A stretch of 64,000 nt of DNA. Source: Streptomyces sp. ISL-12 (lineage in GTDB: Bacteria; Actinomycetota; Actinomycetes; Streptomycetales; Streptomycetaceae). Under the pieces are notes generated by a model that worked only from the letters and a program-made list of their open reading frames with translations, made no database searches and was not told the DNA's origin. Positions 7,713 to 15,842 of this stretch are shown piece by piece; position 1 is the first letter of the stretch, and every line of letters starts with the position of its first letter. Where the stretch lies: NCBI RefSeq assembly GCF_018614415.1, contig NZ_JAGGOO010000020.1:1-64000 (forward strand), written 5' to 3'. Made by a program: the position numbers and the translations under genes.

Positions 7713-9049
7713 CCCGGCTGACCGTGGCCCTCTCCGGCGACTGCATGGCGACCCGGGGAGCGCTGATCACGTCCGACCCCGCCGCGCTCGAACTCCACGA
7801 GGTGCTGCGCGCCGCGGACTTCAGCCTCACCAACCTGGAGGTCGTCCCCGACGCCGGACGGGGTCACCCGGTACACAACGCGGCGAGCGGCGGCTGCCTC
7901 ATCGCGGACCCCGGAGTGCTCGACGAGATCACGGCGGCGGGCTTCACGGTCCTCGGCTGCGCCAACAACCACGCGCTGGACCTCGGCGTCGAGGGCGTAC
8001 TGGGCACCGTCGACCTGCTGAACACCCGGCGCGTCCCGTTCGCCGGCATCGGCGCCGACCTCACCGCCGCCCGGCGACCGGTCTACGTCGACCGGCCCGG
8101 CGGCAGCCTGGCCCTGATCTCGTGCAGCGCGACGTTCCTGCCCGGACAGGAGGCGGCCGCCCCGTCACCGGACCTGCCGGGCAGGCCCGGACTCAACCCC
8201 CTGAGGCACAGCGCGACCCTGCGGGTGACGCCCGCGCAGCTGGACGCGCTCCGGGAGATCGACGGCGAGACGGGACTGCGGGCCCGCCGGGCCGAGGCGC
8301 GCACACTGCTCGGCTTCGACCCCGCCATGCCCGCGCCGGACCGGCTCACCCTGTTCGGTACGCGCTTCCAGGCCGCGGACACCCCGGGCTTCACCACCAC
8401 GTGCGACCCGAAGGACCTCGACGGGATCGCCCGCTGGGTGACCGAGGCCCGGCGCCGCGCCGACCTCGTCGTGGTCAGCGTCCACTCCCACGAACCCGGG
8501 CCGACCCCGGACACCCCCGGCGAGTTCCTCCGCGACTTCGCCCACCGGATGATCGACGAGGGCGCCGACGTCGTCGTAGGCCACGGCCCCCACCTCCTGC
8601 GCGGCGTCGAGCTGTACCGCGGCAAACCCGTCTTCTACAGCCTGGGCAACATCGTCAGCCAGATCGAACTAGCCGACCGCGTCCCCGCCGAGGACTACGC
8701 GAAACTCGCCCCGGGCGACCAGCGCACCCCCGGCCGCTACTTCGACGAACTCAGCGCCCACGGCCGCCGGTTCTTCGCCCCGCACCGCCAGTACTGGCAG
8801 TCACTCGTCCCGGTGCTCACCTTCGACGACGGCATCCTCGTCCACGCCCGCCTCCACCCCGTCGACCTGGGCTTCGGCGAGCCGGTCCACCGCCGAGGCC
8901 GCCCGCGGGCGGCGGACCCGGCCGAGGCCAAGGACATCCTCACCGGCTTCGCCCGCCTGGCCGAGCCGTACGGCGTCACGGTCACGACCGACGACACGGG
9001 AACGGGAGAACTGCTGCTCGCCCCCGCCGACCCCACTGACCCCCGCTAA
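7709..9049 (+). CDS. MslH-like peptide epimerase (CapA/metallophosphatase fold)
   Basis: A 446-residue protein of the CapA/PgsA metallophosphatase-fold family. It has a metal-site-like N-terminus (SGDCMATR; Asp11), NLE at about 42-44, ANNHALD near 85-91, VHSHEPG near 258-264 and GHGPH (His292, His295) followed by YSLGNIV. In MS-271 biosynthesis the homologue MslH epimerises the C-terminal Trp of the precursor, and Asp11 and His295 are, as I recall, its important residues; both fall at those positions here. The gene is coupled by ATGA overlap to the DsbA-like gene. I infer that it makes the terminal D-Trp. Confidence 0.9.
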   Translation: MTRLTVALSGDCMATRGALITSDPAALELHEVLRAADFSLTNLEVVPDAGRGHPVHNAASGGCLIADPGVLDEITAAGFTVLGCANNHALDLGVEGVLGTVDLLNTRRVPFAGIGADLTAARRPVYVDRPGGSLALISCSATFLPGQEAAAPSPDLPGRPGLNPLRHSATLRVTPAQLDALREIDGETGLRARRAEARTLLGFDPAMPAPDRLTLFGTRFQAADTPGFTTTCDPKDLDGIARWVTEARRRADLVVVSVHSHEPGPTPDTPGEFLRDFAHRMIDEGADVVVGHGPHLLRGVELYRGKPVFYSLGNIVSQIELADRVPAEDYAKLAPGDQRTPGRYFDELSAHGRRFFAPHRQYWQSLVPVLTFDDGILVHARLHPVDLGFGEPVHRRGRPRAADPAEAKDILTGFARLAEPYGVTVTTDDTGTGELLLAPADPTDPR

Positions 9050-9101
9050 ACTCACCGCACTTGACGACCCGATGAGCAGCGTGCGAGGCGAGGAACACGG
9101 A

Positions 9102-9773
9102 ATGGCTGAGGCGGTCCGGGTACTGATCGCGGACGACCAGGCACTGCTGCGCGGCAGCTTCCGCGTCCTCATCGACTCGACACCGGGCATGGAGGCGATC
9201 GGCGAGGCGGGCGACGGCGCGAGGGCGGTGGAACTCGCCCGCGAACTCAGGCCGGACGTCGTCCTGATGGACCTGCGCATGCCCGTCATGGACGGCATCG
9301 CCGCCACCCGGGAGATCTGCTCCGACGAGACGCTGACCGGCGTGCGGGTCCTGGCCCTCACGATGTTCGACATGGACGAGTACGTCTACCCGGCCCTGCA
9401 AGCGGGCGCGAGCGGCTTCATGCTCAAGGACGCCTCACCGTCCGACCTGGTCGCCGGCATCCGCGTCATCGCCACCGGCGAGGGCGTCCTGGCCCCCACG
9501 GTCACCCGCCGCGTCATCGCCGCCTTCTCCCACGACGAACCGCCCCGCCCGGCTCCCCGCCTCGTCGGCCTCACCAAGCGGGAACAGGAAGTGCTCGTAC
9601 TGATCGCCAACGGCCTGTCCAACGCCGAGATCGCCCAGCACCTGGTGATCAGCCTCCCCACTGTGAAGACCCACGTGAGCAGCCTCCTCACCAAACTGTC
9701 CGCCCGCGACCGCGCCCAACTGGTCATCATCGCCTACGAGAGCGGCTTGGCGGAGCGGGGGATGCCGGGCTGA
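9102..9773 (+). CDS. NarL/LuxR-family response regulator (orphan)
   Basis: A 223-residue two-domain regulator: an N-terminal receiver with Asp10/Asp11, phospho-acceptor Asp57 (VLMDLRMP) and Lys in MLKDASP; then a C-terminal LuxR HTH (LTKREQEVL to TVKTHVSSLLTKL). ATG 9102 follows GAGGAAC; an upstream ATG at 9072 would add ten residues. No histidine kinase is adjacent in the window. It closes the lasso cluster and probably controls it; a kinase could lie upstream of base 1 or elsewhere. Confidence 0.9.
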   Translation: MAEAVRVLIADDQALLRGSFRVLIDSTPGMEAIGEAGDGARAVELARELRPDVVLMDLRMPVMDGIAATREICSDETLTGVRVLALTMFDMDEYVYPALQAGASGFMLKDASPSDLVAGIRVIATGEGVLAPTVTRRVIAAFSHDEPPRPAPRLVGLTKREQEVLVLIANGLSNAEIAQHLVISLPTVKTHVSSLLTKLSARDRAQLVIIAYESGLAERGMPG

Positions 9774-9778
9774 CCGGG

Positions 9779-9804
9779 CGGTGACGACGGCGAAGAAGTC
9801 ACCG
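9779..9804. terminator. Weak hairpin between convergent genes
   Basis: CGGTGAC/GTCACCG, a 7-bp stem with a 12-nt loop, between the response regulator stop and the convergent TetR gene stop. There is no T-tract on either strand. Plausible bidirectional terminator. Confidence 0.3.
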
Positions 9805-9833
9805 GCTCCGACCGGCCGCCGACGCGCCGGAAC

Positions 9834-10445
9834 TCAACCCGACCGCCGGGCAAGGGCCGCGAGCACGACCACCCGTGCCTCATCGACCGTGGCCACGAAG
9901 GCGTCCGGGTCCCGCCCGATCCGCTCGGCGCTCGCCCGCATGACGCCCGACAGCAGCTCCACCGTGAGCCGCACGTCGCCGACGTCGCGGAACTCCCCGC
10001 GCGCGATGCCGTCGCGCACGACGTCCTCCACCGCGGCCACGATGGCCTCGAACGGGTTGCCCGGCCCCTTCGGCACCTCGGCGACCAGCGGCCCCGAACC
10101 CGGCCGGAACATCAGCCGCAGGGCTTGGCCGGCGGAGGCTTCCAGCACGGCCTCGATGATCTCCCGCATCCGCTCCGCGGCCGGTTCCGCGGACCGCGCG
10201 GCGATCGCGGTCACGCGCTCGACCACGGGCCGGGCCCACCGGTGGGTCAGCGCGAGGACCAGCGCGCTCTTGTCGCGCGCGTAGTTGTAGAGCGTGTTGC
10301 GAGCGAGCCCGGCCCGAGCCGCGATATGGCCCATGGTGATCGCGTCGTAGTCACGCTCCAGCAGCAACTGCCGCAACGCCTCGCCGAGGTCGGCCCACAC
10401 CATCTCGTGGTGCTCCTCGATGCTGGCTCCCCGGATCCGTGGCAC
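9834..10445 (-). CDS. TetR family transcriptional regulator
   Basis: A 203-residue TetR-type repressor. The N-terminal HTH is MGHIAARAGLARNTLYNYARDKSAL (about residues 38-62), and the rest is an all-helical ligand-binding domain. The GTG start at 10445 is preceded by AAGGAGA with 5-nt spacing. Divergent from the SnoaL-like gene at 10600; two near-identical dyads lie between them, so it most likely represses itself and that gene. The ligand is unknown. Confidence 0.9.
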   Translation of the reverse strand: MPRIRGASIEEHHEMVWADLGEALRQLLLERDYDAITMGHIAARAGLARNTLYNYARDKSALVLALTHRWARPVVERVTAIAARSAEPAAERMREIIEAVLEASAGQALRLMFRPGSGPLVAEVPKGPGNPFEAIVAAVEDVVRDGIARGEFRDVGDVRLTVELLSGVMRASAERIGRDPDAFVATVDEARVVVLAALARRSG

Positions 10446-10496
10446 CCGCTCTCCTTCCGTCCCGAAGCTTCGACGCCGCCATGCCGCTTGATTTTA

Positions 10497-10533
10497 ACGA
10501 CAGTGTGTCGTAAATTTCGCGACAGAGTGTCGT
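10497..10533. promoter_or_regulatory. Twin TetR-type operator dyads
   Basis: A perfect 15-bp palindrome, ACGACA-GTG-TGTCGT at 10497-10511, and a second copy with one mismatch, GCGACA-GAG-TGTCGT at 10519-10533. Their centres are 22 bp apart, two helical turns. They sit between the divergent TetR (start 10445) and SnoaL-like (start 10600) genes in an A+T-rich stretch likely to hold both promoters. Confidence 0.8.
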
Positions 10534-10599
10534 AATAAAACGCTGACGGAGTCGGCCCGAAAGTCCAAAAGCCCGAAGGCCCGAAGAAAAGAGCGCCGC

Positions 10600-11073
10600 A
10601 TGAACCCGCCCACTGACCGCGACGAGCTAGTGGAACTGCTCAGCCGATACGCCGACATAGCCGACATGAAGGAGTACGACAAGCTCCCCGGCCTCGTCTT
10701 CACCGACCCGCTGACGCTCGACTTCTCCTCGGTCGCCGACATCCCGCCCATGACGACACCGCTGGCGCGGTACGTCGAGATCCTGCGCGGCTCCTTCGCG
10801 CCGTTCGCGGCGACCCACCACGCCATCACCGGCCACGTGATCACCGTCGACGGCGACACCGCGACGATCCACGCCCACGTCCGCGCCGAACACTGGGTCC
10901 CACGGGAACTCGCCGGCACCGGTCCCGACCGCTGGCTGGTGGTCGGCTTCTACGACAACGAGGCGGTCCGCACACCGGACGGCTGGCGCCTCAACCGGGT
11001 GAAACTCACCGCGACGCACCAGGAGAACACCCACCTGTCGAGCGCGGCCCTGGCCGCCCAGCAGGCCCACTGA
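10600..11073 (+). CDS. SnoaL-like / NTF2-fold protein
   Basis: A 157-residue single-domain protein of the SnoaL_4/NTF2-like superfamily: an N-terminal helix (DELVELLSRYADIAD), a strand pair around LTLDFSSV, THHAITGHVITVDGDTATIHAHVRAEHW, and a final strand with DGWRLNRVKLTATH. Such proteins form cone-shaped dimers and act as small isomerases, cyclases or binding proteins; the substrate cannot be assigned. Controlled, by inference, by the divergent TetR regulator through the operators at 10497-10533. Confidence 0.8.
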   Translation: MNPPTDRDELVELLSRYADIADMKEYDKLPGLVFTDPLTLDFSSVADIPPMTTPLARYVEILRGSFAPFAATHHAITGHVITVDGDTATIHAHVRAEHWVPRELAGTGPDRWLVVGFYDNEAVRTPDGWRLNRVKLTATHQENTHLSSAALAAQQAH

Positions 11074-11124
11074 GGACGAACGGCGGGGGCGGGCCCGAAT
11101 CCCGCCCAGCGCCTCGCTTCGCTC

Positions 11125-11871
11125 TCAAGAGAGCGAGATGCTCATCCCCCCGTCGGCCATGACGACGGAGCCGACCAGGTGACTGGCGCGGTCGGAGGCA
11201 AGGAACGCGATCACTTCCGCGATCTCCTCCGGCTGCGCGGCCCGCCCGATGGGGGTGCCGCGTCCGTGTTCGGCGAGGTACTGCTGCCCGTCCGGCCGCG
11301 TGTCGTTGAGGATGTCGGTGACCACGTCACCGGAACCGACCGCGTTGACGCGCACCCCATGCTCAATGGCCTCCACGGCCGAGGCGCGGGTGAGCTGGGC
11401 CAACGCCCCCTTCGACGCGGCATAGGCGGCGATCGTCGGGAACACCTGGAAGGACGCGTACGAGGCGACGTTGACGATCGCGCCCGAGCCCTGTTCGGAC
11501 ATGACCCGTAAGGCGTCCCGAATGTGCAGGAAGGCGCCGACGGTGTTCACCGACAGGACGGACTCGAAATCCTCCCGGCTCATCTCGGCCACGGGCTTGT
11601 TGAGGATGATCCCGGCGTTGTTCACCAGCACGTCCAGCGACCCGAACTCGTCGCGGGCCAGCGCCACGGCACGCGCCGCACTGCCCTCCTCCGAGACATC
11701 GGCCACCAGCGGCACGATCCCTGGCCGCGCCAACTGCTCGACCTCGGGGTCACGGTCCTCGGCGACCACCTTGACACCCCGACCGTGCAGGAGAAGCGCG
11801 GTCGCCCGGCCCATCCCGCTCGCCGCTGCGGTGACGATCGCCGTCTTGCCGGCGAGATCGTTGTCGCCCAT
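11125..11871 (-). CDS. SDR family oxidoreductase
   Basis: A 248-residue classical short-chain dehydrogenase/reductase. It has the Rossmann motif TAAASGMGRA (TGxxxGxG-like, first residue of the glycine motif altered), NNAG at the end of beta-4, the catalytic Ser near VASYAS, and YAASK (YxxxK) followed by the PG/S-type segment VNAVGSGDV. The start at 11871 has AAGGAG six bases upstream. It would oxidise or reduce an alcohol/ketone with NAD(P)H. Substrate unknown. Confidence 0.88.
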   Translation of the reverse strand: MGDNDLAGKTAIVTAAASGMGRATALLLHGRGVKVVAEDRDPEVEQLARPGIVPLVADVSEEGSAARAVALARDEFGSLDVLVNNAGIILNKPVAEMSREDFESVLSVNTVGAFLHIRDALRVMSEQGSGAIVNVASYASFQVFPTIAAYAASKGALAQLTRASAVEAIEHGVRVNAVGSGDVVTDILNDTRPDGQQYLAEHGRGTPIGRAAQPEEIAEVIAFLASDRASHLVGSVVMADGGMSISLS

Positions 11872-12203
11872 ACAGGCTCCTTGATGGAACGAATGGCGTC
11901 TCCTTCCGGTGTTACCGATCGCAAGGAGGCCATTCCTCCGGTACGGACCGGCAGCTCTTCCCCTCCCGGCGAGGGCCGCGGACCACGTCCCAAAGCTCAC
12001 CGCCCACGCACACCGGGACGGGCACCGACGCCTCGCCGCAGGCCCGCGTCCGGCTGCTGGCGGACCACCGCCACCTCCGGAACCGTCGGTCACGACCACG
12101 GGCAGGTCTATGGCCCCTTGCCGTGAACCGGGAGACGTCGGCGCGCGACTGGGACGGCACGGGCGTACGACAGGACCGTACTGGGCGCGGCGCGCGGCAG
12201 CTC
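11872..12203. other. Intergenic stretch without a convincing gene
   Basis: About 330 bp between the SDR start and the DUF397 gene end. All open frames here look like G+C-rich shadow frames (Pro/Arg-rich, no recognisable fold). It presumably carries the SDR promoter, but I see no clear consensus. Confidence 0.5.
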
Positions 12204-12395
12204 CTACAGCAGGTGGTCGGCTTTGCCGGCCTTGATGTCGGTGATGAGAGTGCGCAGCGCTTCGAGGGAGTCGGTGAGGTAGTGCTCCTCTTGACCGTTG
12301 ACGGCTATGTAGGCGTTGCCTTCGGTGTCGGTTCCGAGGCGGAAGCAGGAGCTTCCTTCGGCGCAGAAGGGCTCTTCCCAGGCGATGTCGGACAC
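12204..12395 (-). CDS. DUF397-like small protein
   Basis: A 63-residue acidic protein with the layout of DUF397 proteins: an aromatic/Cys N-terminal segment (AWEEPFCAEGSSCFRLG), a strand GNAYIAVNG and a C-terminal helix with LEALRTLITDIKAGK. Such proteins follow WhiJ-like XRE regulators throughout Streptomyces and are thought to act with them. Here it lies 9 bp downstream of one, probably in the same transcript. Its biochemical role is not established. Confidence 0.75.
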   Translation of the reverse strand: MSDIAWEEPFCAEGSSCFRLGTDTEGNAYIAVNGQEEHYLTDSLEALRTLITDIKAGKADHLL

Positions 12396-12404
12396 TGACG
12401 CTCC

Positions 12405-13253
12405 TCAGAGTTGGCGAACGAGTTCACGAATGAAGTCTCGGGACTGCTCTGGCGGCAGTGCCAGATTTTCCAACAGATCGAGTTGAGCCCGGTATTTCGC
12501 CAACTGCCCCTCGGCGTGGAGGAAGGTGGGACCGTGGGAGCTGTCTACCTGCACGGTATCGAGTGTCGGTACGCGGCCCTCCAGGTAGACGACGGTCTGC
12601 CCGGATCCCGGGAAGGAGCCGTGGCTGAAGGGAAGGACGAGCACGGTGACGTTGTCCCGCTCGGAGACCTCCAGCAAGTATTCCAACTGGGCACGGGCCA
12701 CGTCGGTGCCACCGAACTGCATCCGCAGCGCCGCCTCGTGGATGACAGCTACGTAGGGGATCGCCGTGTCGCCGGTGATCACCTGCTGGCGCTCGGAACG
12801 CAGCGCGAGTCGTAGGGCAACCTCGTGCTCGGGCAGGGCAGGCACAGCGGCATGGAAGATGGCCAGAGCCTGTTCGGATGTCTGGAGCATGCCCGGCACG
12901 TGCACGGTGTTGGCGCCGCGGATGCGCACAGCGTTGCCTTCCAATTCTGCGATGTCGAGCAAGCCTTGGGGCAGGATGCCTCGATAGCGCTCCCACCAGC
13001 CTGTACTCGCCTGGGTCATCTCGACGAGCGCCTCGACGTACGCCTCGTCGGTCACATCGCAGTTACAGGCCAGGGTGCACAGGCGGTCAGCGCTGATTCC
13101 CCGGACACCCGACTCCATGTTGGAGATCTTGCCTCGGTCCACACCCAGCAGGCCCGCCGCGAACTCCGCAGACATGCCTGCCACGGTACGGATGCGCCGC
13201 AGCTCACTTCCCAGTCGCTTCTGGCGTTCCGTGGGAGTCGTTCTTGGGGGCAT
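12405..13253 (-). CDS. XRE regulator with DUF5753 domain (WhiJ-like)
   Basis: A 282-residue protein with an N-terminal XRE helix-turn-helix (about residues 12-70; LGSELRRIRTVAGMSAEFAAGLLGV then SNMESG) and a large C-terminal DUF5753/Scr1-like domain (GWWERYRGILPQ to the Phe-rich C-terminus). The start at 13253 has GAGAGGAA upstream. It is divergent from a small HATPase gene and upstream of a DUF397 gene. This trio is the standard WhiJ/AbaA-type developmental regulation unit of Streptomyces. Confidence 0.88.
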   Translation of the reverse strand: MPPRTTPTERQKRLGSELRRIRTVAGMSAEFAAGLLGVDRGKISNMESGVRGISADRLCTLACNCDVTDEAYVEALVEMTQASTGWWERYRGILPQGLLDIAELEGNAVRIRGANTVHVPGMLQTSEQALAIFHAAVPALPEHEVALRLALRSERQQVITGDTAIPYVAVIHEAALRMQFGGTDVARAQLEYLLEVSERDNVTVLVLPFSHGSFPGSGQTVVYLEGRVPTLDTVQVDSSHGPTFLHAEGQLAKYRAQLDLLENLALPPEQSRDFIRELVRQL

Positions 13254-13310
13254 GAAGTTCCTCTCATCCGGCGGGCCGCTCGTCTGCATGCGGAGACCGC
13301 GTACCTCTCC

Positions 13311-13347
13311 GTGGTGAATCTTCCTGAGAGCGTGGAAAATTTACCAC
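13311..13347. promoter_or_regulatory. Inverted repeat in the XRE/ATPase divergent region
   Basis: GTGGTGAAT (13311-13319) and ATTTACCAC (13339-13347) form a 9-bp interrupted dyad with one mismatch, in an A+T-rich part of the intergenic region. A plausible operator for the XRE regulator; not proven. Confidence 0.4.
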
Positions 13348-13504
13348 TCCCCGTTCTACTGTCAGTATCGCGCAAGTTACACACCGCGATGCCGGAAGCG
13401 CACCGCGCGAGCATGCCCATCCGCCCTGGGAGGGCTGTGCCCGCGTCCAGGGCGGCAGGCCACCGGCGACCACACAACCCCGCCACAGAGCCGAGGAGTT
13501 CGCC

Positions 13505-13924
13505 ATGCCCGAGGTCCCTCCCGTTCCCGCCCACTGGCGCTTCCCCGCCCACCCCGCCTCCGTACGGCGAGCCCGGCACGCCGTCGCCGAAGCGCTCCCG
13601 CAGGTCCTCCGCCCCCATCTCGGCGACGACCTCAGCCTGTTGACCTCAGAGCTGGTCACCAACGCCATCCGGCACGGCGCGGTGAGCCGGGAGGACGAGG
13701 GCCTCGTCGAACTCGTCCTGTGGCCCGCCGACGGACACTACTGGCTAGCCGTCTCCGACCCGGGCAACGGCGAGCCGGCGGTGACCCACCCCGACACATA
13801 CTCCGAAAGCGGCCGGGGCCTGTTCCTCGTCGACAACCTCGCAGCAGCCTGGACCATCCGCCCCCGCCCGGCACGCGGCACATCCGTGATCGCCGGCCTC
13901 TCCCTTCACCGCCGGGGCGGTTGA
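13505..13924 (+). CDS. Small ATP-binding protein, RsbW/anti-sigma-like HATPase
   Basis: A 139-residue GHKL ATPase of the HATPase_c_2 family. It has the N-box ELVTNAIRHGA (about residues 49-59), the G1 box VSDPGNG and the G2 region SGRGLFLVD. It resembles anti-sigma kinases, but many Streptomyces copies stand beside WhiJ-like XRE genes, as here. The natural partner is probably the divergent XRE/DUF397 system rather than a sigma factor. Confidence 0.87.
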   Translation: MPEVPPVPAHWRFPAHPASVRRARHAVAEALPQVLRPHLGDDLSLLTSELVTNAIRHGAVSREDEGLVELVLWPADGHYWLAVSDPGNGEPAVTHPDTYSESGRGLFLVDNLAAAWTIRPRPARGTSVIAGLSLHRRGG

Positions 13925-14068
13925 CGAGACAAGGGGCTCGACCGGGCGTGCCGGGAACGGCAGGGAGCGGCAGGACCGGCAGGTCAAACGGTCCGATGCC
14001 CGGCACAGTGGTCGCGACTGGCGGCTCTGACACCGACGCGCGGGACGTGTGCCGCGGCGAAAGGCGGG

Positions 14069-15043
14069 CTACGGGCTTTCCAGTGCCGCCAGCACGAACG
14101 TCAACGGCAGCGTCGCGACAGCGAGGGCGATCCCCGCACCGGCCATCCCCGTACGTGTCGAACGCCCTGGCCGCCTCGGCCCACATCCCCATGAGCCGGA
14201 CGGCCTGCGCCGCGGCCAGCGCAAACATGGCCACCGAGGCAGCCTGTCCGCCGACGGGGATCGCGTTGACGGCCTGGGCCGCGAGCAGATTGACCAGCCA
14301 GATGACGAGCAGGTCGCAGAACATCACCCGGAACGACTTGAGGAACTCGGCGAACTGGAATGCCAGCTGCGCCGCCCGCGCGTAGCAGGTCTGCAGGGAC
14401 GTGAAGGACTCCTGGTTCTCGTCGAGCTTCTTGCCGAACTCGTCGAAGCAGACGAGGGCGGCGTTCGCCGCGTTGCCCTCCCATCTGGGCCCGAGGTTCT
14501 GACTGCCCTTGCACACTTGTTCCAGTCCCCGAACACCCAGTTGGTCACCTCGGCGAAGGGGGCGAAGCCGAAGAGCGGCTTGGACGCCTCCACCGCCATC
14601 GCCGACGGACTGCCCAGGTCCAGGGCGCTGCCCAGCGTCTTCTGCACCGGGTTCATGTTGTACTCGTCCACATGGCCCGAGCCGTACTTGACGAGCGGGT
14701 TGTCACTGTCGCCGCCCGGCGCTTTCAAGGCGTCCGTCACGTCGCCCGCGTCGGAGAAGTCCTGCGGGTCGCCCCCGGAGCCGCCGTCCGACACCTTCGA
14801 ACCCGGATAGGTCGCGTCGAGTTCGGCAGTCTCGTTCCGGTCGGTCTCCCGGTAGTACCTGGCCGTGCCCGTCAGTTCCTTCCCGGAGGACTCCAGGACA
14901 CTCTTGACCCTTTCCAGCACCTTCTTGGCCTCGCTCACATAGCTGTCGTGGTCACCCGCGACCAGGTCCCAGGCCTCTCCGTGCTCGGCGCGGAAGGGAC
15001 AGAAAGCCTGGCAGGCACCCGTACGCATTTCCCGCTGGGGCAC
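14069..15043 (-). pseudogene. WXG100/ESX-like membrane-associated protein, two compensating frameshifts
   Basis: Coding sense continues through three segments: 15043 to about 14517 (GEAWDLVAGDHDSYVSEAKKVL to NWVFGDWNK), then a shifted frame to about 14150 (GSQNLGPRWEGNAANAAL to ARAFDTYG, with hydrophobic helices), then back to the first frame (MAGAGIALAVATLPLTFVL) ending at TAG 14069-14071. The breaks fit loss of one G near 14516 and gain of one G in a GGGG run near 14150, net zero. The middle contains a WxG-like helix, suggesting a WXG100-superfamily helical protein. A 5'-truncated start is also possible, since no good ATG precedes the conserved part. It may be a decayed gene or assembly error. 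Confidence 0.6.
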
Positions 15044-15080
15044 GCCGAAGGGGATCGGTACCGCGTGCGAGCGTCGATGC

Positions 15081-15497
15081 TCAGACCTTGATGACGGTGA
15101 TGCGAGGGCCGCACAAGGCGGTCAGATCCTCGGGGTCTGAGGTGAGCACCGTCGTCGGACCGGGGGCGGCGAGGGCGGTGGCGCCGAGCATGGCGTCGAT
15201 GGCGTACTTGTGGCCGTGCAGGCCGGCGCCGGCGAGGAGGGTGGCGGCGTGGCGGGCGATGGGCTCGGTGACCGGTTCGATGACGAGGCGGGAGAGGGTC
15301 CACTCTAGGGCCGGGCGGTTGATCCGGGGGTGGACCACTTCCACCAGGGTGGCCGCGGAAGTGATCACCCGCAGGTCGTCGGCGCGAGCGAGGGCGAGCC
15401 AGCCGGTGACGGCGCGGTCGCGAAGGACGGCCTTGGCCAGCCCTTCGCTGTCCAGGACCAGGGTGCCGCCGGGGGTAGCCGCGGAAGGGCGGGTCAC
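15081..15497 (-). CDS. PIN-domain toxin (VapC-like)
   Basis: A 138-residue PIN-domain protein: the first conserved Asp in LVLDSEGLAK, Glu in LVEVVHPR, the third acidic site in YAIDAMLGATAL, and a C-terminal TSDPEDL. These make the acidic Mg-binding pocket of a VapC ribonuclease. The start overlaps the upstream antitoxin gene's stop by 4 bp, a standard toxin-antitoxin layout. Expected to cleave RNA (often tRNA) when unbound. Confidence 0.85.
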   Translation of the reverse strand: MTRPSAATPGGTLVLDSEGLAKAVLRDRAVTGWLALARADDLRVITSAATLVEVVHPRINRPALEWTLSRLVIEPVTEPIARHAATLLAGAGLHGHKYAIDAMLGATALAAPGPTTVLTSDPEDLTALCGPRITVIKV

Positions 15498-15757
15498 GCG
15501 GCGTTCGCCCCGCCTTGCGTCTGCTGCTGTCGGGCCTGGTGGAGCTGGTCGCGCAGGGCCTGGATCTCTTCGTCGGTGATGGGCCCGTGCTCGGCCTCGG
15601 CGACGGCGATGAGCTCGTTGAGATTGTCCCGCTCGATCTGGCGCGCGACGGCGGCGGCGACGTAGGCAGACAGCCCCGAAGGGCCGCTGCGGGCCTTGGC
15701 GGCTTCGGCGATGTCGCGGGGCATGGTGATTGAGTACTTGCCGGTAGGGTCACTCAT
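15494..15757 (-). CDS. Antitoxin of the VapBC-like pair
   Basis: An 87-residue protein with a short N-terminal strand (KYSITMPRDIAEAAKAR), as in ribbon-helix-helix antitoxins, then a helix and an acidic/Gln-rich tail likely to wrap the toxin. ATG 15757 is used; another ATG three codons upstream (15766) is possible. A 9-bp direct repeat lies at the start region and could be its operator. It is translationally coupled to the PIN toxin. Confidence 0.78.
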   Translation of the reverse strand: MSDPTGKYSITMPRDIAEAAKARSGPSGLSAYVAAAVARQIERDNLNELIAVAEAEHGPITDEEIQALRDQLHQARQQQTQGGANAA

Positions 15758-15764
15758 GCTATCC

Positions 15765-15785
15765 ATCCTACCTTCAATCCTACCT
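15765..15785. repeat. Direct repeat at the toxin-antitoxin promoter
   Basis: ATCCTACCT at 15765-15773 and again at 15777-15785, a 12-bp period, immediately upstream of or overlapping the antitoxin start. Likely the antitoxin operator, by position. Confidence 0.45.
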
Positions 15786-15842
15786 GTGACGAGCGGGAGT
15801 GACACAGCGAACCAGTGCACCTTGTGATCTCCGGAAGACGCC

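Noticed and set aside
11872..12203. Open frames upstream of the SDR gene, including an N-terminal extension of the SDR
   Set aside because: The SDR Rossmann motif begins right after 11871 with a good ribosome-binding site; the extension is low-complexity.
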